NCBI GenBank assembly: GCA_937879855.1
Contig: CALFMO010000006.1
Location: 124,001-188,000 of the forward strand
DNA: 64,000 bases
Source of the DNA: an uncultured Acidobacteriaceae bacterium
GTDB taxonomy: Bacteria; Acidobacteriota; Terriglobia; Terriglobales; Acidobacteriaceae
Direction of reading: 5' to 3'
Shown: one piece after another, positions 16,512-25,699 of the stretch
How the letters are laid out: each line of letters opens with the position of its first letter
How positions within the stretch are numbered: the stretch's first letter is position 1
Position numbers and translations under genes: made by a program
The notes under the pieces: model-generated
What the model was told of the DNA's origin: nothing
What the model saw: only the letters and a program-made list of their open reading frames with translations
Database searches by the model: none

Positions 16512-18356
16512 CTACTGTTTCGCTGTTGCGGTCGTTACGACCGCAGTCGTAGTGGTGGAACTGTAGCGCGTCAACCGGGGGAAGAAAGGCGTGACCTCAA
16601 ACGGCATCTTGTCACGTACCGAAGTGATGGCCACTGGAGCCGCTTTCAACAATTCTGCCGTGTCATCCCAGGGGTTGACCTTTACGCGGCCGCCCAACGG
16701 CAAGGCCGCAATCTGATCCAGTTTGGCATTGTCCAGTGCCGGGCCTTGGTTGGCTAAAGCAGAGAGGCGATTCAGCGTTCCGCCTTCCGCCAGAGGATTG
16801 CCCAGGTGCGTGGTTAGCAGCGCAGGCAGTTGCGGAGCCCGCAGCTGCAATGTCCTCAGGAACAAGCCGAGGTTGTCAAGCTTCTGAGCGTACGGCGAGT
16901 TCTTCAGCAACTCAATCGCCTCCTTGTCGGCTGCCTGTTCTTCTTCGGGGCTATGTCTGAATACGATGTCCTGATAAGTCGGGTCATCGGTGAACTCATA
17001 ATCGCTCCCGAGTTTGTGACGGGACACGATGTGTTCTAACCCGCGCGTAAGCACCGAAGCCAGGTTCGCCTCGTCTTTGAAGGCAAAATTGCCACCAACG
17101 TTGTGACCCAGAACGATATGTGCTAATTCGTGCGACAGCATCGCGGCCAGGCTGGCCTCATCCGGTAAAACGTCGACCAACCCACGGCTGATCACGATGG
17201 TGTTGCCCACGCTGAAAGTTTCCAGCGGTGCTGTGAGCAACACGCGGGCGCGCACGGTCACGTCAATGTTATTGGTGACCTCAAGGTTATTCACCACCGT
17301 CTGAAGAATCCGATCCACATCGCCAGGGGGAGCGAGCAAACCACTCTTGGTCAAGCCCTCCACCGCGTCATCTTCCGCCTGCTGCCGCCATAAACGCTCG
17401 GCTTGAAGCGGAGACGCATCTTGCGCACTCGTGCTCTGGTCGGTAACGCTATCGACGCGGATTTGCGTCAATTCATCGCCCTTGCTGCTCTTTTTGACGT
17501 CATAGGCCCAGATACGAGTCTGCGCCTTGAAAGATTCCTTCATATGAAGGCCCAAGCCGCTTCCCTCGCTGTAAATGTAGGAGGGCACCCAATAATTGGG
17601 AATCAGGTTCAAGCGCCAGCTATCCATATGGAAGTGAGGCGAGTTCCGCTGCACCGGTGAGTAGGTTCCATTCAGGCGCACGATATTGAAAGCCTGATCC
17701 TCCACCCAGATGTGACCGATGAAGCGGCCTTTGCCTGCGTCCTTCTTCGGGGCGACCTCAAACACCAGGCAGCGCACGTCGCCGAGAAATTCGCGCCGCA
17801 CGTAGCGAAAATCATAATGCTGCCGGTCGAAGTCAGCGCGGTCGGCATAAACCATCGACGAGAAGCCCAAGGGCTGATACTGCACCTTGTAGAGTTTCTG
17901 CAGGCCGCCCATCAAGCGGTTCGGTGTGCGCGAGTTTTCCTCCATCAGATAATCTTTCCACTCGGCGGTCGCGCCCATGTCCATCCGGCCGAGGAAATAG
18001 TGATCCGCGCTGGGTGCCACACCCACTTGTGGATCGGAGGTTAGATTCTGCACGTACGTCTCAATCATGGGAGTGCGCTTGGATAGCATCTTGACCAGAG
18101 CTTGCTCCCGCTGCAGGAACAGGTTCACCACGTCGTCCATTGTCGTCGGAGCGGACGCAGCAATGGGTTGCTGTAGCGAGGCCGCTTGTACCGCTACCGG
18201 CATGCTGGTATCGGGAAGTTGCTGGGAAGGTTGCGCGGTCTGCGCCTCGCTGGTCTTACTCGGCTCTGCGGAGGGTTGTGAATCCGCTGCTTGCTGACCG
18301 GCTGCGCTTATCGAAGCCAATAGTGTTGCCGTGAATATCGCTTTCCAGGGGGACAT
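16512..18356 (-). CDS. Secreted M48-family zinc metalloprotease
   Basis: A 614-residue exported protein. Signal peptide at 1-20, then a Ser/Gln/Ala/Pro-rich low-complexity segment to about residue 65. An unassigned beta-rich domain (70-290) contains 'FEVAPKKDAGKGRFIGHIWVEDQAFNIVRLNGTYSP', reminiscent of outer-membrane lipoprotein-sorting folds. The protease part has 'NTIVISRGLVDVLPDEASLAAMLSHELAHIVLGH', the HExxH zinc motif near residue 408, and the downstream 'RHSPEEEQAADKEAIELL' supplying the third ligand. A GGAGAG site precedes ATG 18356. It may be a BepA-type quality-control protease of the envelope, but the large N-terminal domain is unlike BepA. Confidence 0.85.
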   Translation of the reverse strand: MSPWKAIFTATLLASISAAGQQAADSQPSAEPSKTSEAQTAQPSQQLPDTSMPVAVQAASLQQPIAASAPTTMDDVVNLFLQREQALVKMLSKRTPMIETYVQNLTSDPQVGVAPSADHYFLGRMDMGATAEWKDYLMEENSRTPNRLMGGLQKLYKVQYQPLGFSSMVYADRADFDRQHYDFRYVRREFLGDVRCLVFEVAPKKDAGKGRFIGHIWVEDQAFNIVRLNGTYSPVQRNSPHFHMDSWRLNLIPNYWVPSYIYSEGSGLGLHMKESFKAQTRIWAYDVKKSSKGDELTQIRVDSVTDQSTSAQDASPLQAERLWRQQAEDDAVEGLTKSGLLAPPGDVDRILQTVVNNLEVTNNIDVTVRARVLLTAPLETFSVGNTIVISRGLVDVLPDEASLAAMLSHELAHIVLGHNVGGNFAFKDEANLASVLTRGLEHIVSRHKLGSDYEFTDDPTYQDIVFRHSPEEEQAADKEAIELLKNSPYAQKLDNLGLFLRTLQLRAPQLPALLTTHLGNPLAEGGTLNRLSALANQGPALDNAKLDQIAALPLGGRVKVNPWDDTAELLKAAPVAITSVRDKMPFEVTPFFPRLTRYSSTTTTAVVTTATAKQ

Positions 18357-18983
18357 TGTTCTCTCCGTTTCAGGCCGAGAATTGGAGACTCAAAAATACG
18401 GGAGGTAGTGAACGCAGGTAAACGTGTCAAGGGGCCCTGATCTTATTGTCCAATGGCCCCGGGCCTTAAGTAATCGTGAATTGGCGGGCGGGGTTTGCCC
18501 AAGCCGACCAGCCCTCGAACGTCCTTCCCACTCTTCTCGACAATTGCATTTGGCGCGGGAAGGGTATTGGCATCGCAAAGCAGCTTCTTGTCTGCTCTTC
18601 AGAACTGGAACGTCGCGGATTTCAGTACCGAGCAGTCGCCTGCAGAACGCAATGCCACGAAATGAAGGGCAAATGCAATTCATCGTTCCTCTGTCGGAGG
18701 AGTACGGACAAACGCTTGTTCGCGGAGAGCATCCCGAAACGAGGGTTGCGATTCCCGTTGCACTTGCCAAGCGGAATGCGCTAGCCTTATTTCGCTCTCG
18801 CGGCGCTCCCACCTCCTTTCCGACTCCCACTGAAAAACCATTCATCTGCTGCAATGTGTGTGCAACCCAGCGCGGTCTCTCGTAACGCCACACCATATAT
18901 GGTGTTATATTGCTTGACCCCGCCCCAATTTCACCGTTACAGTAGCTTAACTTTGTGCCCGCCCGGTCCAGCTGGAGGTGAGA
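18357..18983. other. 627-base gap upstream of smc without a convincing gene
   Basis: Open frames exist on both strands at 18390-18992 but none shows a family motif, a ribosome site or sensible composition. The only clear structure is a 16-base palindrome at 18890-18905. It may be a decayed gene or a long regulatory region. Confidence 0.5.
18890..18905. promoter_or_regulatory. Perfect 16-base palindrome, possible operator
   Basis: ACACCATATATGGTGT is perfectly self-complementary and lies 79 bases ahead of the small reading frame that precedes smc. Its size and symmetry suit a dimeric repressor site. No regulator gene adjoins it. Confidence 0.45.
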
Positions 18984-19136
18984 ATGTTGCACAAAATTGG
19001 CGCGAGACGGATCGAGGCAGGCATCGAATTGAGCAGAGGAATCCCGTTAGTAAACATGCTTGTCCGGGCCGTCGCGGCGCCGCTGCGACACCCAACGACT
19101 GTCAACTCGTCACCGCTTACTGGCCACGGTTTCTAA
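18984..19136 (+). CDS. 50-residue leader ORF coupled to smc
   Basis: ATG 18984 is preceded by a strong GGAGGTG site (18974-18980). It encodes 50 residues starting MLHKIGARRIEAGIELSRG. Its TAA stop (19134-19136) overlaps the AAGGAG ribosome site of smc, so ribosomes finishing here would be placed to start smc. The amino-terminal part is amphipathic (I-x2-R-x2-E-x-GI-x-L); the C-terminal half is unstructured. No family was recognised. It could be a real small protein, a translational-coupling leader, or chance; the good ribosome site favours translation. Confidence 0.45.
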   Translation: MLHKIGARRIEAGIELSRGIPLVNMLVRAVAAPLRHPTTVNSSPLTGHGF

Positions 19137-19146
19137 GGAGTTCACG

Positions 19147-22100
19147 TTGCTCAAACTGAAGAGACTTCAGATTCTCGGGTTCAAATCGTTCTGCGACCGC
19201 ACCGAACTCAAGTTCCACGGGGACGGAGTGGCCGCAATCATCGGCCCCAACGGATGCGGCAAGTCGAATATCTCTGACGCGATCTCGTGGGTGCTGGGCG
19301 AGCAGTCGGCCAAGACGCTGCGCGGTTCGCGCATGGAAGACGTCATCTTCGCCGGCACGCGCGACCGTAAGCCTACTGGCATGGCGGAAGTGTCCCTGAC
19401 GCTGATCGATCCGGAAGCTTATAGCGGTCCTGACGCGAACGCTCCGACCGAAATTGATATCCAGGATGATCTTCCTGAGTCTCACATCACTGACGATTGG
19501 GATGAAGCGACGATTCGTGCTCGCGCTGCGGAAGCTACGGAACAGGCCGTCGAAGAAGCGCAACCCGGAAGAACGGAAGAAGTGGAAATTCCACGCTCGA
19601 AGATCAACACGATTGCCCTCGCGTTCCCCGAGGACGAGCCGATTTTCGCCTTGCCTGCGCATAACGTTATTGCCCCCGCGAATGCTGCCTCGGTCGGAGT
19701 TGCCGCGCCGCACGTGGTTCTCAAAATCCGCCGCCGCAAATTTAACCAGCAGCAATTTCACCGCGGAGAGATTCACGTCACGCGCCGCCTGTTCCGCTCC
19801 GGCGACAGCGAGTATTTGTTGAATGGAAAACTGTGCCGCCTGCGCGATATTCAGGAACTCTTCATGGGCACTGGCCTAGGACCCGAATCCTACGCGCTCA
19901 TCGAGCAGGGCCGCATTGGTCAAATCCTGAGCAGCCGGCCTACTGATCGCCGCGCGATTCTGGAGGAGGCTGCGGGCATTACGAAATTCAAAACGAAAAA
20001 GCGCCTGGCCGAAGCTCGCCTGGAAGACGCGAAGCTGAACCTGTCGCGCATCAACGACATCTTCGACGAAGTCACGCGCCAGATGAACTCGCTGAAGCGC
20101 CAGGCTTCCAAAGCTGAGCGCTACGCGCGTTTGCGCGAAGAAATGCGCGCCAAGTTACGCGTAGTCTTGGCTAGCAAGTTCGCGGCGATCGAGCGGGAGA
20201 GCGCCGAACTCGATTCGCAACTCAATGCTCTCGCCGAAGAAATGCAGCATCGTAGCGAGGCTGTGCAGCAACTCGAAGCGGAGCATGCCGATCGCACGCA
20301 GCGCGGCTACACCATCGAGGCAGAATTGCGCGAGAACCGCGATCGCATCAGCCAGATCGCGCTCGAAATCGACCGTGCTCATGCACGCCGCCGTCACAAC
20401 GATGAGCGTTGCGCCGAGTTGCTGGTGCGGGTCGCTTCCTCCGAAGCCGAGTTGGCCCAGGCCCGGAACCGCCTGTTGACGCTGGAATCCGAGCGCGAAT
20501 CCAACCGCCAGATTCTTGAGTCCGCCGCCGCCGATCTGGCCTCCGCACAGAGCGATCTCCTCCTTTGTCAGCAGGAAGCAGCGGCCGTCGCTGCGAACTT
20601 GGCGGAAATTGAGCGCCAGCAGGAAGAGTCGCGCGTTGCCATCTTCGACACGGTTTCCTCAGCGTCGCGCCTGCGCAACCAATTGGCGCAGGCTGAAGAA
20701 CGTCTTGCAGGAGCCGACCGCGAAGCCCGCCGCCTCGAAGTCGAGATCAACAACGCCAACACGCAGGTCGAAGCATTCGGCGGACAACGCGGCCAACTCG
20801 CGCTCGAATTCGAAACCGTCACCCAACGTGTCAGCGGGATCACCGAAGAGATCAGCCAACTGCGCCGCTTGATCGAACAGAAAAAGCTGGAAGAAACTCG
20901 GTGCAAGACCAACCTCGACGTTCTGCGCGCAGAATATGCGACCGCGCTCGGCAGGAAGGGATCACTCGAAGGCGTCATCGCCGAGCATGGATATTCCACC
21001 GAGTCCGTCCGCCGCCTTTTTCAATCCGGCGTCATGCAGGGCGGCCTTGCGCCAGTGGGTGTGCTGGCCGACTTCCTCGAAGTGGAACCGCGCTACGAGC
21101 GCGTGGTCGAAGACTTCCTGCGCGATGAATTGAACTACGTTGTCGTTAAGTCCTGGGACGCGGCTGACGAAGGACTGCGCATGTTGCGTACCGGCGTCGA
21201 TGGCCGCGCTACGTTCCTGGTTCATCCCGAAGACTCGCAAGCCAAGTTCTCTTTCGTGCTTGATGAAGCCGCGCATTGTGCGCCGCCAGCGGCACAGATC
21301 GTTCCGCTAAAGAACACGATTCGCGTGCTCGATGGCTTCGGCAAATCACTCGAGGTAATCCTGCCAAAGCTGCGCGACGGCTACATCGTTCCTGAGGCGG
21401 ACGTGGCTCGCGGATTAGCTCTCGAGAATCCCGACGCGTTCTTTCTTTCGCAAGCCGGCGAATGCTTCCACAATGTCACCGTGACCGGAGGCAAACAGCG
21501 TTCTGAGGGCCCGCTTTCAATGAAGCGTGAACTGCGTGACGTCCTGCGCCAAGTCGAAGACCTGGAGCGCGCTCTACGCGACGAAGAAATGCGTGTGCTC
21601 ACTCTGGGGCGGGAAATCAAGGAACTCAGTTCCCTGCTCGATCGTCTGGACGGCGAAAAGCGTGAAGCCGAACATCAGGCCATGACTTCCGGCCACATGC
21701 TGCAGCAGCTCGATTCGGAAATGACGCGCGTGGGCGAACGCCTCAGCGTCGCGCAAGGCGAATTGCAGCGGCTTGCTGCTGGACGGGCGGAACAGGAAGG
21801 CATTCTTTGCGCCCGACAGTCCGAAATCGAGACTCTGGAACTGCAACGTATCGAACTTGAGCAACAGATTGCAGCGGCACAGGAATCGCTCACCGCTCTG
21901 CGCCAACGCCGCGAAGAATCGGCGCAGACCACGTCGCAGCACGCCGCTCGTGTGGCGACGCTGGAAGAGCGGCACCGCTCCGCCGCGGCGGTTCTGCAAA
22001 GAATCGAGTCGCTGTTTTCCGAGATGGGTGAGCGCGTGCATGCGCTGGGGTCACAGATCGAAGCGGCCGGCGCGGAGAAGCTCCAACGGGAAACGGAGAA

Positions 22101-23058
22101 CCAGCAACTGGCCGAGAATGCCGCCGACTTGGACGCCGAGCGCAACGCGGCGCAGGCTCGCGAAGGCCTTCTGCAATTTGAAACCGAGCAACTGCGCGCA
22201 CGCCTGACCGAAATCGACGAACTCCTGCGACACAGCCGCATGCTTCTCGATCAGGCTCGCGATCGCCGGGGCGAATTGTCGGCCGCAGCCGCGAAGCTTG
22301 AATCCGACGCGCAATACATGGCCGAAACTTGCATCAACGAGCTCAGCGTTGAGCGCGCCGAACTGATGGCCGACGCGACTCTGACGACGGTCAGCGGCGA
22401 CGAACTCGCCGCCGAGGACCATCTCTATCGCGAGATGCGCGCCAAGCTTGAGGCCATGGGCCCCGTCAACATGATGGCTCTCGAAGAGTACAAAGAAACC
22501 GCCGAGCGCCACTCTTTCCTGGAAACGCAGCGCAAGGATTTAATTTCCTCCATCGAGAACACCACCGCCACGATCCGTGAGATCGATCAAATTTCGCGCC
22601 AGAAGTTTGAAGAGGCGTTTACCAAAATCAACGAAAACTTCCAAGCCACATTCAAGAAGCTTTTCGGTGGCGGCCACGCGTTCATGAAGTTGACCGATGA
22701 AGAGAACAGCGCGGAGAGCGGCATCGACGTGGTCGCCTCGCCTCCGGGCAAGCGCCTGCAAAGCGTGCTGCTGCTCTCGGGCGGCGAAAAAGCGCTCACC
22801 GCCCTTGCTCTGCTGGTCGGAATCTTCCAGTACGCGCCCAGCCCGTTCTGCATCCTCGACGAAGTCGACGCCCCGCTCGATGAAGCCAACATCGGCCGCT
22901 TCACAGAGTTGGTACGGGAAATGAGCGTGCAGACGCAGTTTGTGCTCATCACTCACAGCAAGAAAACCATGAGCATCGCCCCGGTGCTCTACGGCGTGAC
23001 CATGCAGGAACCGGGAGTTTCGAAGCTGGTCTCGGTGCGGTTCGGTGCCCCGGCGTAA
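19147..23058 (+). CDS. smc: Chromosome segregation protein SMC
   Basis: A 1303-residue SMC ATPase that compacts and segregates chromosomes as a dimer with ScpA/ScpB. The N-terminal head has 'LQILGFKSFCDRTEL' and Walker A 'GPNGCGKS' (33-40). Long coiled coils flank a hinge near residues 620-760 ('GVLADFLEVEPRYERVVEDFL'). The C-terminal head has the signature 'LLLSGGEKALTALAL' and Walker B 'FCILDEVDAPLDEAN'. It is about 110 residues longer than usual because of an acidic insertion at about residues 88-205 of the N-terminal head. The start is TTG 19147 with AAGGAG six bases upstream; the longer in-frame reading from 19060 is not coding. Confidence 0.96.
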   Translation: MLKLKRLQILGFKSFCDRTELKFHGDGVAAIIGPNGCGKSNISDAISWVLGEQSAKTLRGSRMEDVIFAGTRDRKPTGMAEVSLTLIDPEAYSGPDANAPTEIDIQDDLPESHITDDWDEATIRARAAEATEQAVEEAQPGRTEEVEIPRSKINTIALAFPEDEPIFALPAHNVIAPANAASVGVAAPHVVLKIRRRKFNQQQFHRGEIHVTRRLFRSGDSEYLLNGKLCRLRDIQELFMGTGLGPESYALIEQGRIGQILSSRPTDRRAILEEAAGITKFKTKKRLAEARLEDAKLNLSRINDIFDEVTRQMNSLKRQASKAERYARLREEMRAKLRVVLASKFAAIERESAELDSQLNALAEEMQHRSEAVQQLEAEHADRTQRGYTIEAELRENRDRISQIALEIDRAHARRRHNDERCAELLVRVASSEAELAQARNRLLTLESERESNRQILESAAADLASAQSDLLLCQQEAAAVAANLAEIERQQEESRVAIFDTVSSASRLRNQLAQAEERLAGADREARRLEVEINNANTQVEAFGGQRGQLALEFETVTQRVSGITEEISQLRRLIEQKKLEETRCKTNLDVLRAEYATALGRKGSLEGVIAEHGYSTESVRRLFQSGVMQGGLAPVGVLADFLEVEPRYERVVEDFLRDELNYVVVKSWDAADEGLRMLRTGVDGRATFLVHPEDSQAKFSFVLDEAAHCAPPAAQIVPLKNTIRVLDGFGKSLEVILPKLRDGYIVPEADVARGLALENPDAFFLSQAGECFHNVTVTGGKQRSEGPLSMKRELRDVLRQVEDLERALRDEEMRVLTLGREIKELSSLLDRLDGEKREAEHQAMTSGHMLQQLDSEMTRVGERLSVAQGELQRLAAGRAEQEGILCARQSEIETLELQRIELEQQIAAAQESLTALRQRREESAQTTSQHAARVATLEERHRSAAAVLQRIESLFSEMGERVHALGSQIEAAGAEKLQRETENQQLAENAADLDAERNAAQAREGLLQFETEQLRARLTEIDELLRHSRMLLDQARDRRGELSAAAAKLESDAQYMAETCINELSVERAELMADATLTTVSGDELAAEDHLYREMRAKLEAMGPVNMMALEEYKETAERHSFLETQRKDLISSIENTTATIREIDQISRQKFEEAFTKINENFQATFKKLFGGGHAFMKLTDEENSAESGIDVVASPPGKRLQSVLLLSGGEKALTALALLVGIFQYAPSPFCILDEVDAPLDEANIGRFTELVREMSVQTQFVLITHSKKTMSIAPVLYGVTMQEPGVSKLVSVRFGAPA

Positions 23059-23117
23059 GCACAGCCTGAGATATATTCGAATACAGATGATGTACGATGT
23101 ATACAGGAGGGATTTCA

Positions 23118-23366
23118 GTGGCCGGCTCTTCTGTACTTACTCTGCGTTTAGATCCTAAACTTAAGAACCAGCTAGACCGTCTTTCAAAGGCAACCAGTCG
23201 GAGCCGCTCTTTTGTCGCAGCAGAGGCAATCCGCGAGTATGTCGCCTTGAACAACTGGCAAATCGAGGAAACGAGACGAGCCCTCACAGAAGCCGACCGC
23301 GGGGAATTTGCCACCGAGAAAGACGTGCGGCGAAGACTGAAGAAATCGACGCGCAGTGCGCGTTAG
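23118..23366 (+). CDS. Ribbon-helix-helix antitoxin (ParD/CopG-like)
   Basis: An 82-residue protein. 'SVLTLRLDPKLKNQLDRLSKATSRSRSFVAAEAIREYV' is a ribbon-helix-helix DNA-binding fold. The C-terminal 'QIEETRRALTEADRGEFATEKDVRRRL' is the toxin-neutralising tail typical of antitoxins paired with ParE/RelE toxins. It starts at GTG 23118 behind an AGGAGGG site. It overlaps the following toxin gene by 11 bases. An AT-rich stretch with GTATAC just upstream (about 23090-23105) is the likely autoregulatory site. Confidence 0.88.
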   Translation: MAGSSVLTLRLDPKLKNQLDRLSKATSRSRSFVAAEAIREYVALNNWQIEETRRALTEADRGEFATEKDVRRRLKKSTRSAR

Positions 23367-23640
23367 GTGGCTGCGCAAAGCCCTCGGCAATCTCAATGCC
23401 GAAGCCGACTATATCGCTCGGGACAGTCCGGCAGCAGCCGCTCGACTCGTAGAGAAAATTACCCAGTCGATCGATGGACTCCGGCACCATCCTGCCATGG
23501 GTCGGCCTGGCAGAGTACCGGGTACACGCGAATTGGTAATTCCGGACACCCCGTATATCGTCCCTTATCGGGTGCGCCGTGATGTGGTTGAAATACTCCG
23601 CGTGTTCCATACGTCCCGGAAATGGCCAGACAGACTCTAA
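23356..23640 (+). CDS. ParE/RelE-family toxin
   Basis: A 94-residue toxin: 'RVRWLRKALGNLNAEADYIARDSPAAAARLVEKI', 'GLRHHPAMGRPGRVPGTRELVIPDTPYIVPYRV' and 'VVEILRVFHTSRKWPD' match the ParE/RelE fold throughout, with the usual C-terminal H-x-S-R-x-W-P. ParE members poison gyrase and RelE members cut mRNA; this one looks nearer ParE. It starts at GTG 23356 inside the antitoxin gene, so the two are translationally coupled. The pair sits between smc and purC. Confidence 0.9.
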   Translation: MRVRWLRKALGNLNAEADYIARDSPAAAARLVEKITQSIDGLRHHPAMGRPGRVPGTRELVIPDTPYIVPYRVRRDVVEILRVFHTSRKWPDRL

Positions 23641-23817
23641 ACGCTCCTTAAAGCGAAAGCCCACTTCAATCCGCGTTATCCACTCCCATCCTCAGCTTTT
23701 CCACAAGGCAGTCGACTGAACGCCCTTCCCCATCGGCGTTCTCGGCCACTCGGAACCCGTCAACGTCTTTCCCGCGAACAGATTACACGAAGCAATTCCC
23801 ACGAGTGATCACAATCG

Positions 23818-23845
23818 TTGACAATTTTTTCTGACCAGCTAGAAT
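23818..23845 (+). promoter_or_regulatory. Sigma-70-type promoter of purC
   Basis: TTGACA (23818-23823), a 16-base spacer and TAGAAT (23840-23845). Transcription would begin near 23852, about 25 bases before the purC ATG. Confidence 0.65.
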
Positions 23846-23876
23846 ACGCCTCGCTCCTTCCTTGTAAAATTCTGAC

Positions 23877-24788
23877 ATGAGCCCTGATCTTCTCGATTCC
23901 GTCCTCTTACACACTGACTTTCCCGATCTTCCCCTCCACGCCAGTGGCAAGGTGCGTGACGTTTACAGCGTTGGCGACCAGCAACTGCTTTTTGTGGCCA
24001 CCGACCGCATTTCCGCCTTCGACTACATTTTGACGACCGGAATACCCCACAAGGGGCACGTCCTCAGCCAAATTTCACTTTTCTGGTTCGATTACCTCGC
24101 GGATATTGTCCCCAACCACTTGATCACGGCCGACGTTGACCAGTATCCTCCCGCGGTTCGCAAATATGCTGACCAGTTGCGGGGACGGTCCATGCTGGTG
24201 CAGCGCGCCGAGATGTTCCCGGTCGAGTGCGTGGTGCGCGGGTATATCTCCGGCTCGGCGTGGAAAGAATACAAGGCCACCGGCTCGGTTTCGGGCATCA
24301 CGCTTCCCGCTGGCCTGAAAGAGTCTGACGCGTTCCCCGAGCCCATCTTCACGCCCTCGACCAAAGCCACGACCGGGCACGACGAGAACATTTCCTTCGA
24401 TCAGATGTGCCAAACGGTTGGAGTCGAAACCGCCAGTCATCTGCGCGATCTGACATTGCGCGTATACAAGAAGGCCGCGGGCTATGCGCGGCAGCGCGGC
24501 ATCATCATCGCCGACACCAAGTTCGAGTTTGGACGGACCGCCAAGGGAATCACCTTGGCCGACGAAGTTCTTACTCCAGACTCTTCCCGCTTCTGGCCCG
24601 CCGACAAGTACGCTCCGGGACGGCCGCAGGATTCTTACGACAAGCAGTACGTTCGCGATTACCTCGAGCAAATTCACTGGAACAAGCAACCCCCCGCGCC
24701 TGCTCTCCCCCCAGACGTGGCACGGCGCACCAGCGAAAAATATCTTGAGGCGTATTTCCAGCTGACCGGGCACAAACTGGATGTGTGA
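23877..24788 (+). CDS. purC: Phosphoribosylaminoimidazole-succinocarboxamide (SAICAR) synthase
   Basis: A 303-residue SAICAR synthase, which joins CAIR and aspartate with ATP in purine synthesis. The motifs are 'GKVRDVYSVGDQQLLFVATDRISAFD', 'ECVVRGYISGSAWKEYKATGSVSGI', 'TPSTKATTGHDENISF', 'IADTKFEFG' and 'LTPDSSRFWPADKY', all in the expected order; the length suits the longer yeast-like form. It begins at ATG 23877, with a TTGACA/TAGAAT promoter upstream. No other pur genes are close. Confidence 0.97.
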   Translation: MSPDLLDSVLLHTDFPDLPLHASGKVRDVYSVGDQQLLFVATDRISAFDYILTTGIPHKGHVLSQISLFWFDYLADIVPNHLITADVDQYPPAVRKYADQLRGRSMLVQRAEMFPVECVVRGYISGSAWKEYKATGSVSGITLPAGLKESDAFPEPIFTPSTKATTGHDENISFDQMCQTVGVETASHLRDLTLRVYKKAAGYARQRGIIIADTKFEFGRTAKGITLADEVLTPDSSRFWPADKYAPGRPQDSYDKQYVRDYLEQIHWNKQPPAPALPPDVARRTSEKYLEAYFQLTGHKLDV

Positions 24789-24827
24789 CCGGGCATCGGG
24801 AACCATTTCCGCCCGCAGGAGCACGGC

Positions 24828-25376
24828 ATGAGCCTCGCGGACTGGATCATCTGTGCGCTGGTGCTTTTGAACGTGATTACGGCCGCCATGCAGGGTTTTT
24901 TTTCTGAAGCTTTGACCATGGCCGGCTTGATCGTCGGTTATATCGTGGCTGCATGGAAGTACCGTGGCTTGGCAGCGTGGTTTGAAGGGTTTTTGAAGAA
25001 CGCGTGGTTGGCTGAGGTTCTCGGCTTCCTACTCATCTTTTTTGCCATCGTGCTCCTGTTCGGTGTGGCTGCCAGGATTGCCCGATGGTTGATGAAAGAA
25101 TCCGGACTCAGCGGTTTCGACCGTTTCCTCGGCGCGATATTGGGACTGCTGAAAGGTGGTTTGATGGTAGCGGTGATCCTGATGGGCATGACGGCATTCG
25201 AGCCGACTTCGAAGCTGCTGCAGAGTTCGCAACTGGCGCCCTACTTCCTCGTTCTGGGCCGAGCTGCGATCTGGGTGGCGCCTGCGGAATTGCGTGCTCG
25301 TTTCTATCAGGGTCTGGACTTGCTCCATCAGGCTCCCCAGAAGCTAACCGGCTCCCATGCTTCCCCGCCGAAATAG
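24828..25376 (+). CDS. CvpA-family membrane protein
   Basis: A 182-residue protein with four membrane helices (about residues 5-22, 28-45, 63-85 and 100-122). The opening 'WIICALVLLNVITAAMQGFFSEALTMAGLIVGYIVAAW' is the CvpA (colicin V production) signature; the third and fourth helices flank 'MKESGLSGFDRFLGAILGLLKGGLMV'. It has an AGGAGCACGGC ribosome region. It follows purC by 39 bases; E. coli cvpA is likewise next to a purine gene (purF), so the purine link may be real. The molecular role is unclear. Confidence 0.88.
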   Translation: MSLADWIICALVLLNVITAAMQGFFSEALTMAGLIVGYIVAAWKYRGLAAWFEGFLKNAWLAEVLGFLLIFFAIVLLFGVAARIARWLMKESGLSGFDRFLGAILGLLKGGLMVAVILMGMTAFEPTSKLLQSSQLAPYFLVLGRAAIWVAPAELRARFYQGLDLLHQAPQKLTGSHASPPK

Positions 25377-25420
25377 GCCGCGGTGCAGTGAAAAATTCAT
25401 AGTAAAGAGAGAGATGCATC

Positions 25421-25699
25421 GTGAAAGATCAACTGGAAGCACTTATTCTGCAGATGTACCGAAGCAATATTCTTTATTCCGAGGGAGTACGAGAGTTCAA
25501 GAAGCGGTTCATCCTGACAGTGTTGCAGGAAAACAAAGGCAACCAGTGCCGCGCCGCCCGGGAACTAGGCATGCACCGCAACACCCTCAGCCGCACCATC
25601 AGTGAGTTGAAGATTGACGTCCGTCAGCTGCGCGATGGCGTCAAGCGTCCGCCTCGCAGCGCCCGTCCCGTCACCATGGAAAAAAAGATCGTCCGCTAA
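25421..25699 (+). CDS. Fis-type helix-turn-helix protein
   Basis: A 92-residue protein. Residues 1-30 ('DQLEALILQMYRSNILYSEGVREFKKRF') are followed by a Fis-like helix-turn-helix: 'ILTVLQENKGNQCRAARELGMHRNTLSRTISEL' (about 32-64). The tail is basic. It is the NtrC/Fis C-terminal DNA-binding module standing alone. It starts at GTG 25421 after a purine-rich AAAGAGAGAG stretch. It could be a nucleoid or enhancer-binding factor; the target genes are unknown. It ends near a strong bidirectional terminator. Confidence 0.85.
   Translation: MKDQLEALILQMYRSNILYSEGVREFKKRFILTVLQENKGNQCRAARELGMHRNTLSRTISELKIDVRQLRDGVKRPPRSARPVTMEKKIVR

Noticed and set aside
18390..18992. 200-codon minus-strand and 153-codon plus-strand frames upstream of smc
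   Set aside because: Composition is unlike real proteins here, no motif, no ribosome site; could be decayed DNA.
23676..23705. TTATCCACT and TTTTCCACA, two DnaA-box-like nonamers 12 bases apart between the toxin gene and purC
   Set aside because: Only two boxes, one imperfect, and no dnaA/dnaN or AT-rich unwinding element; not enough for an origin.
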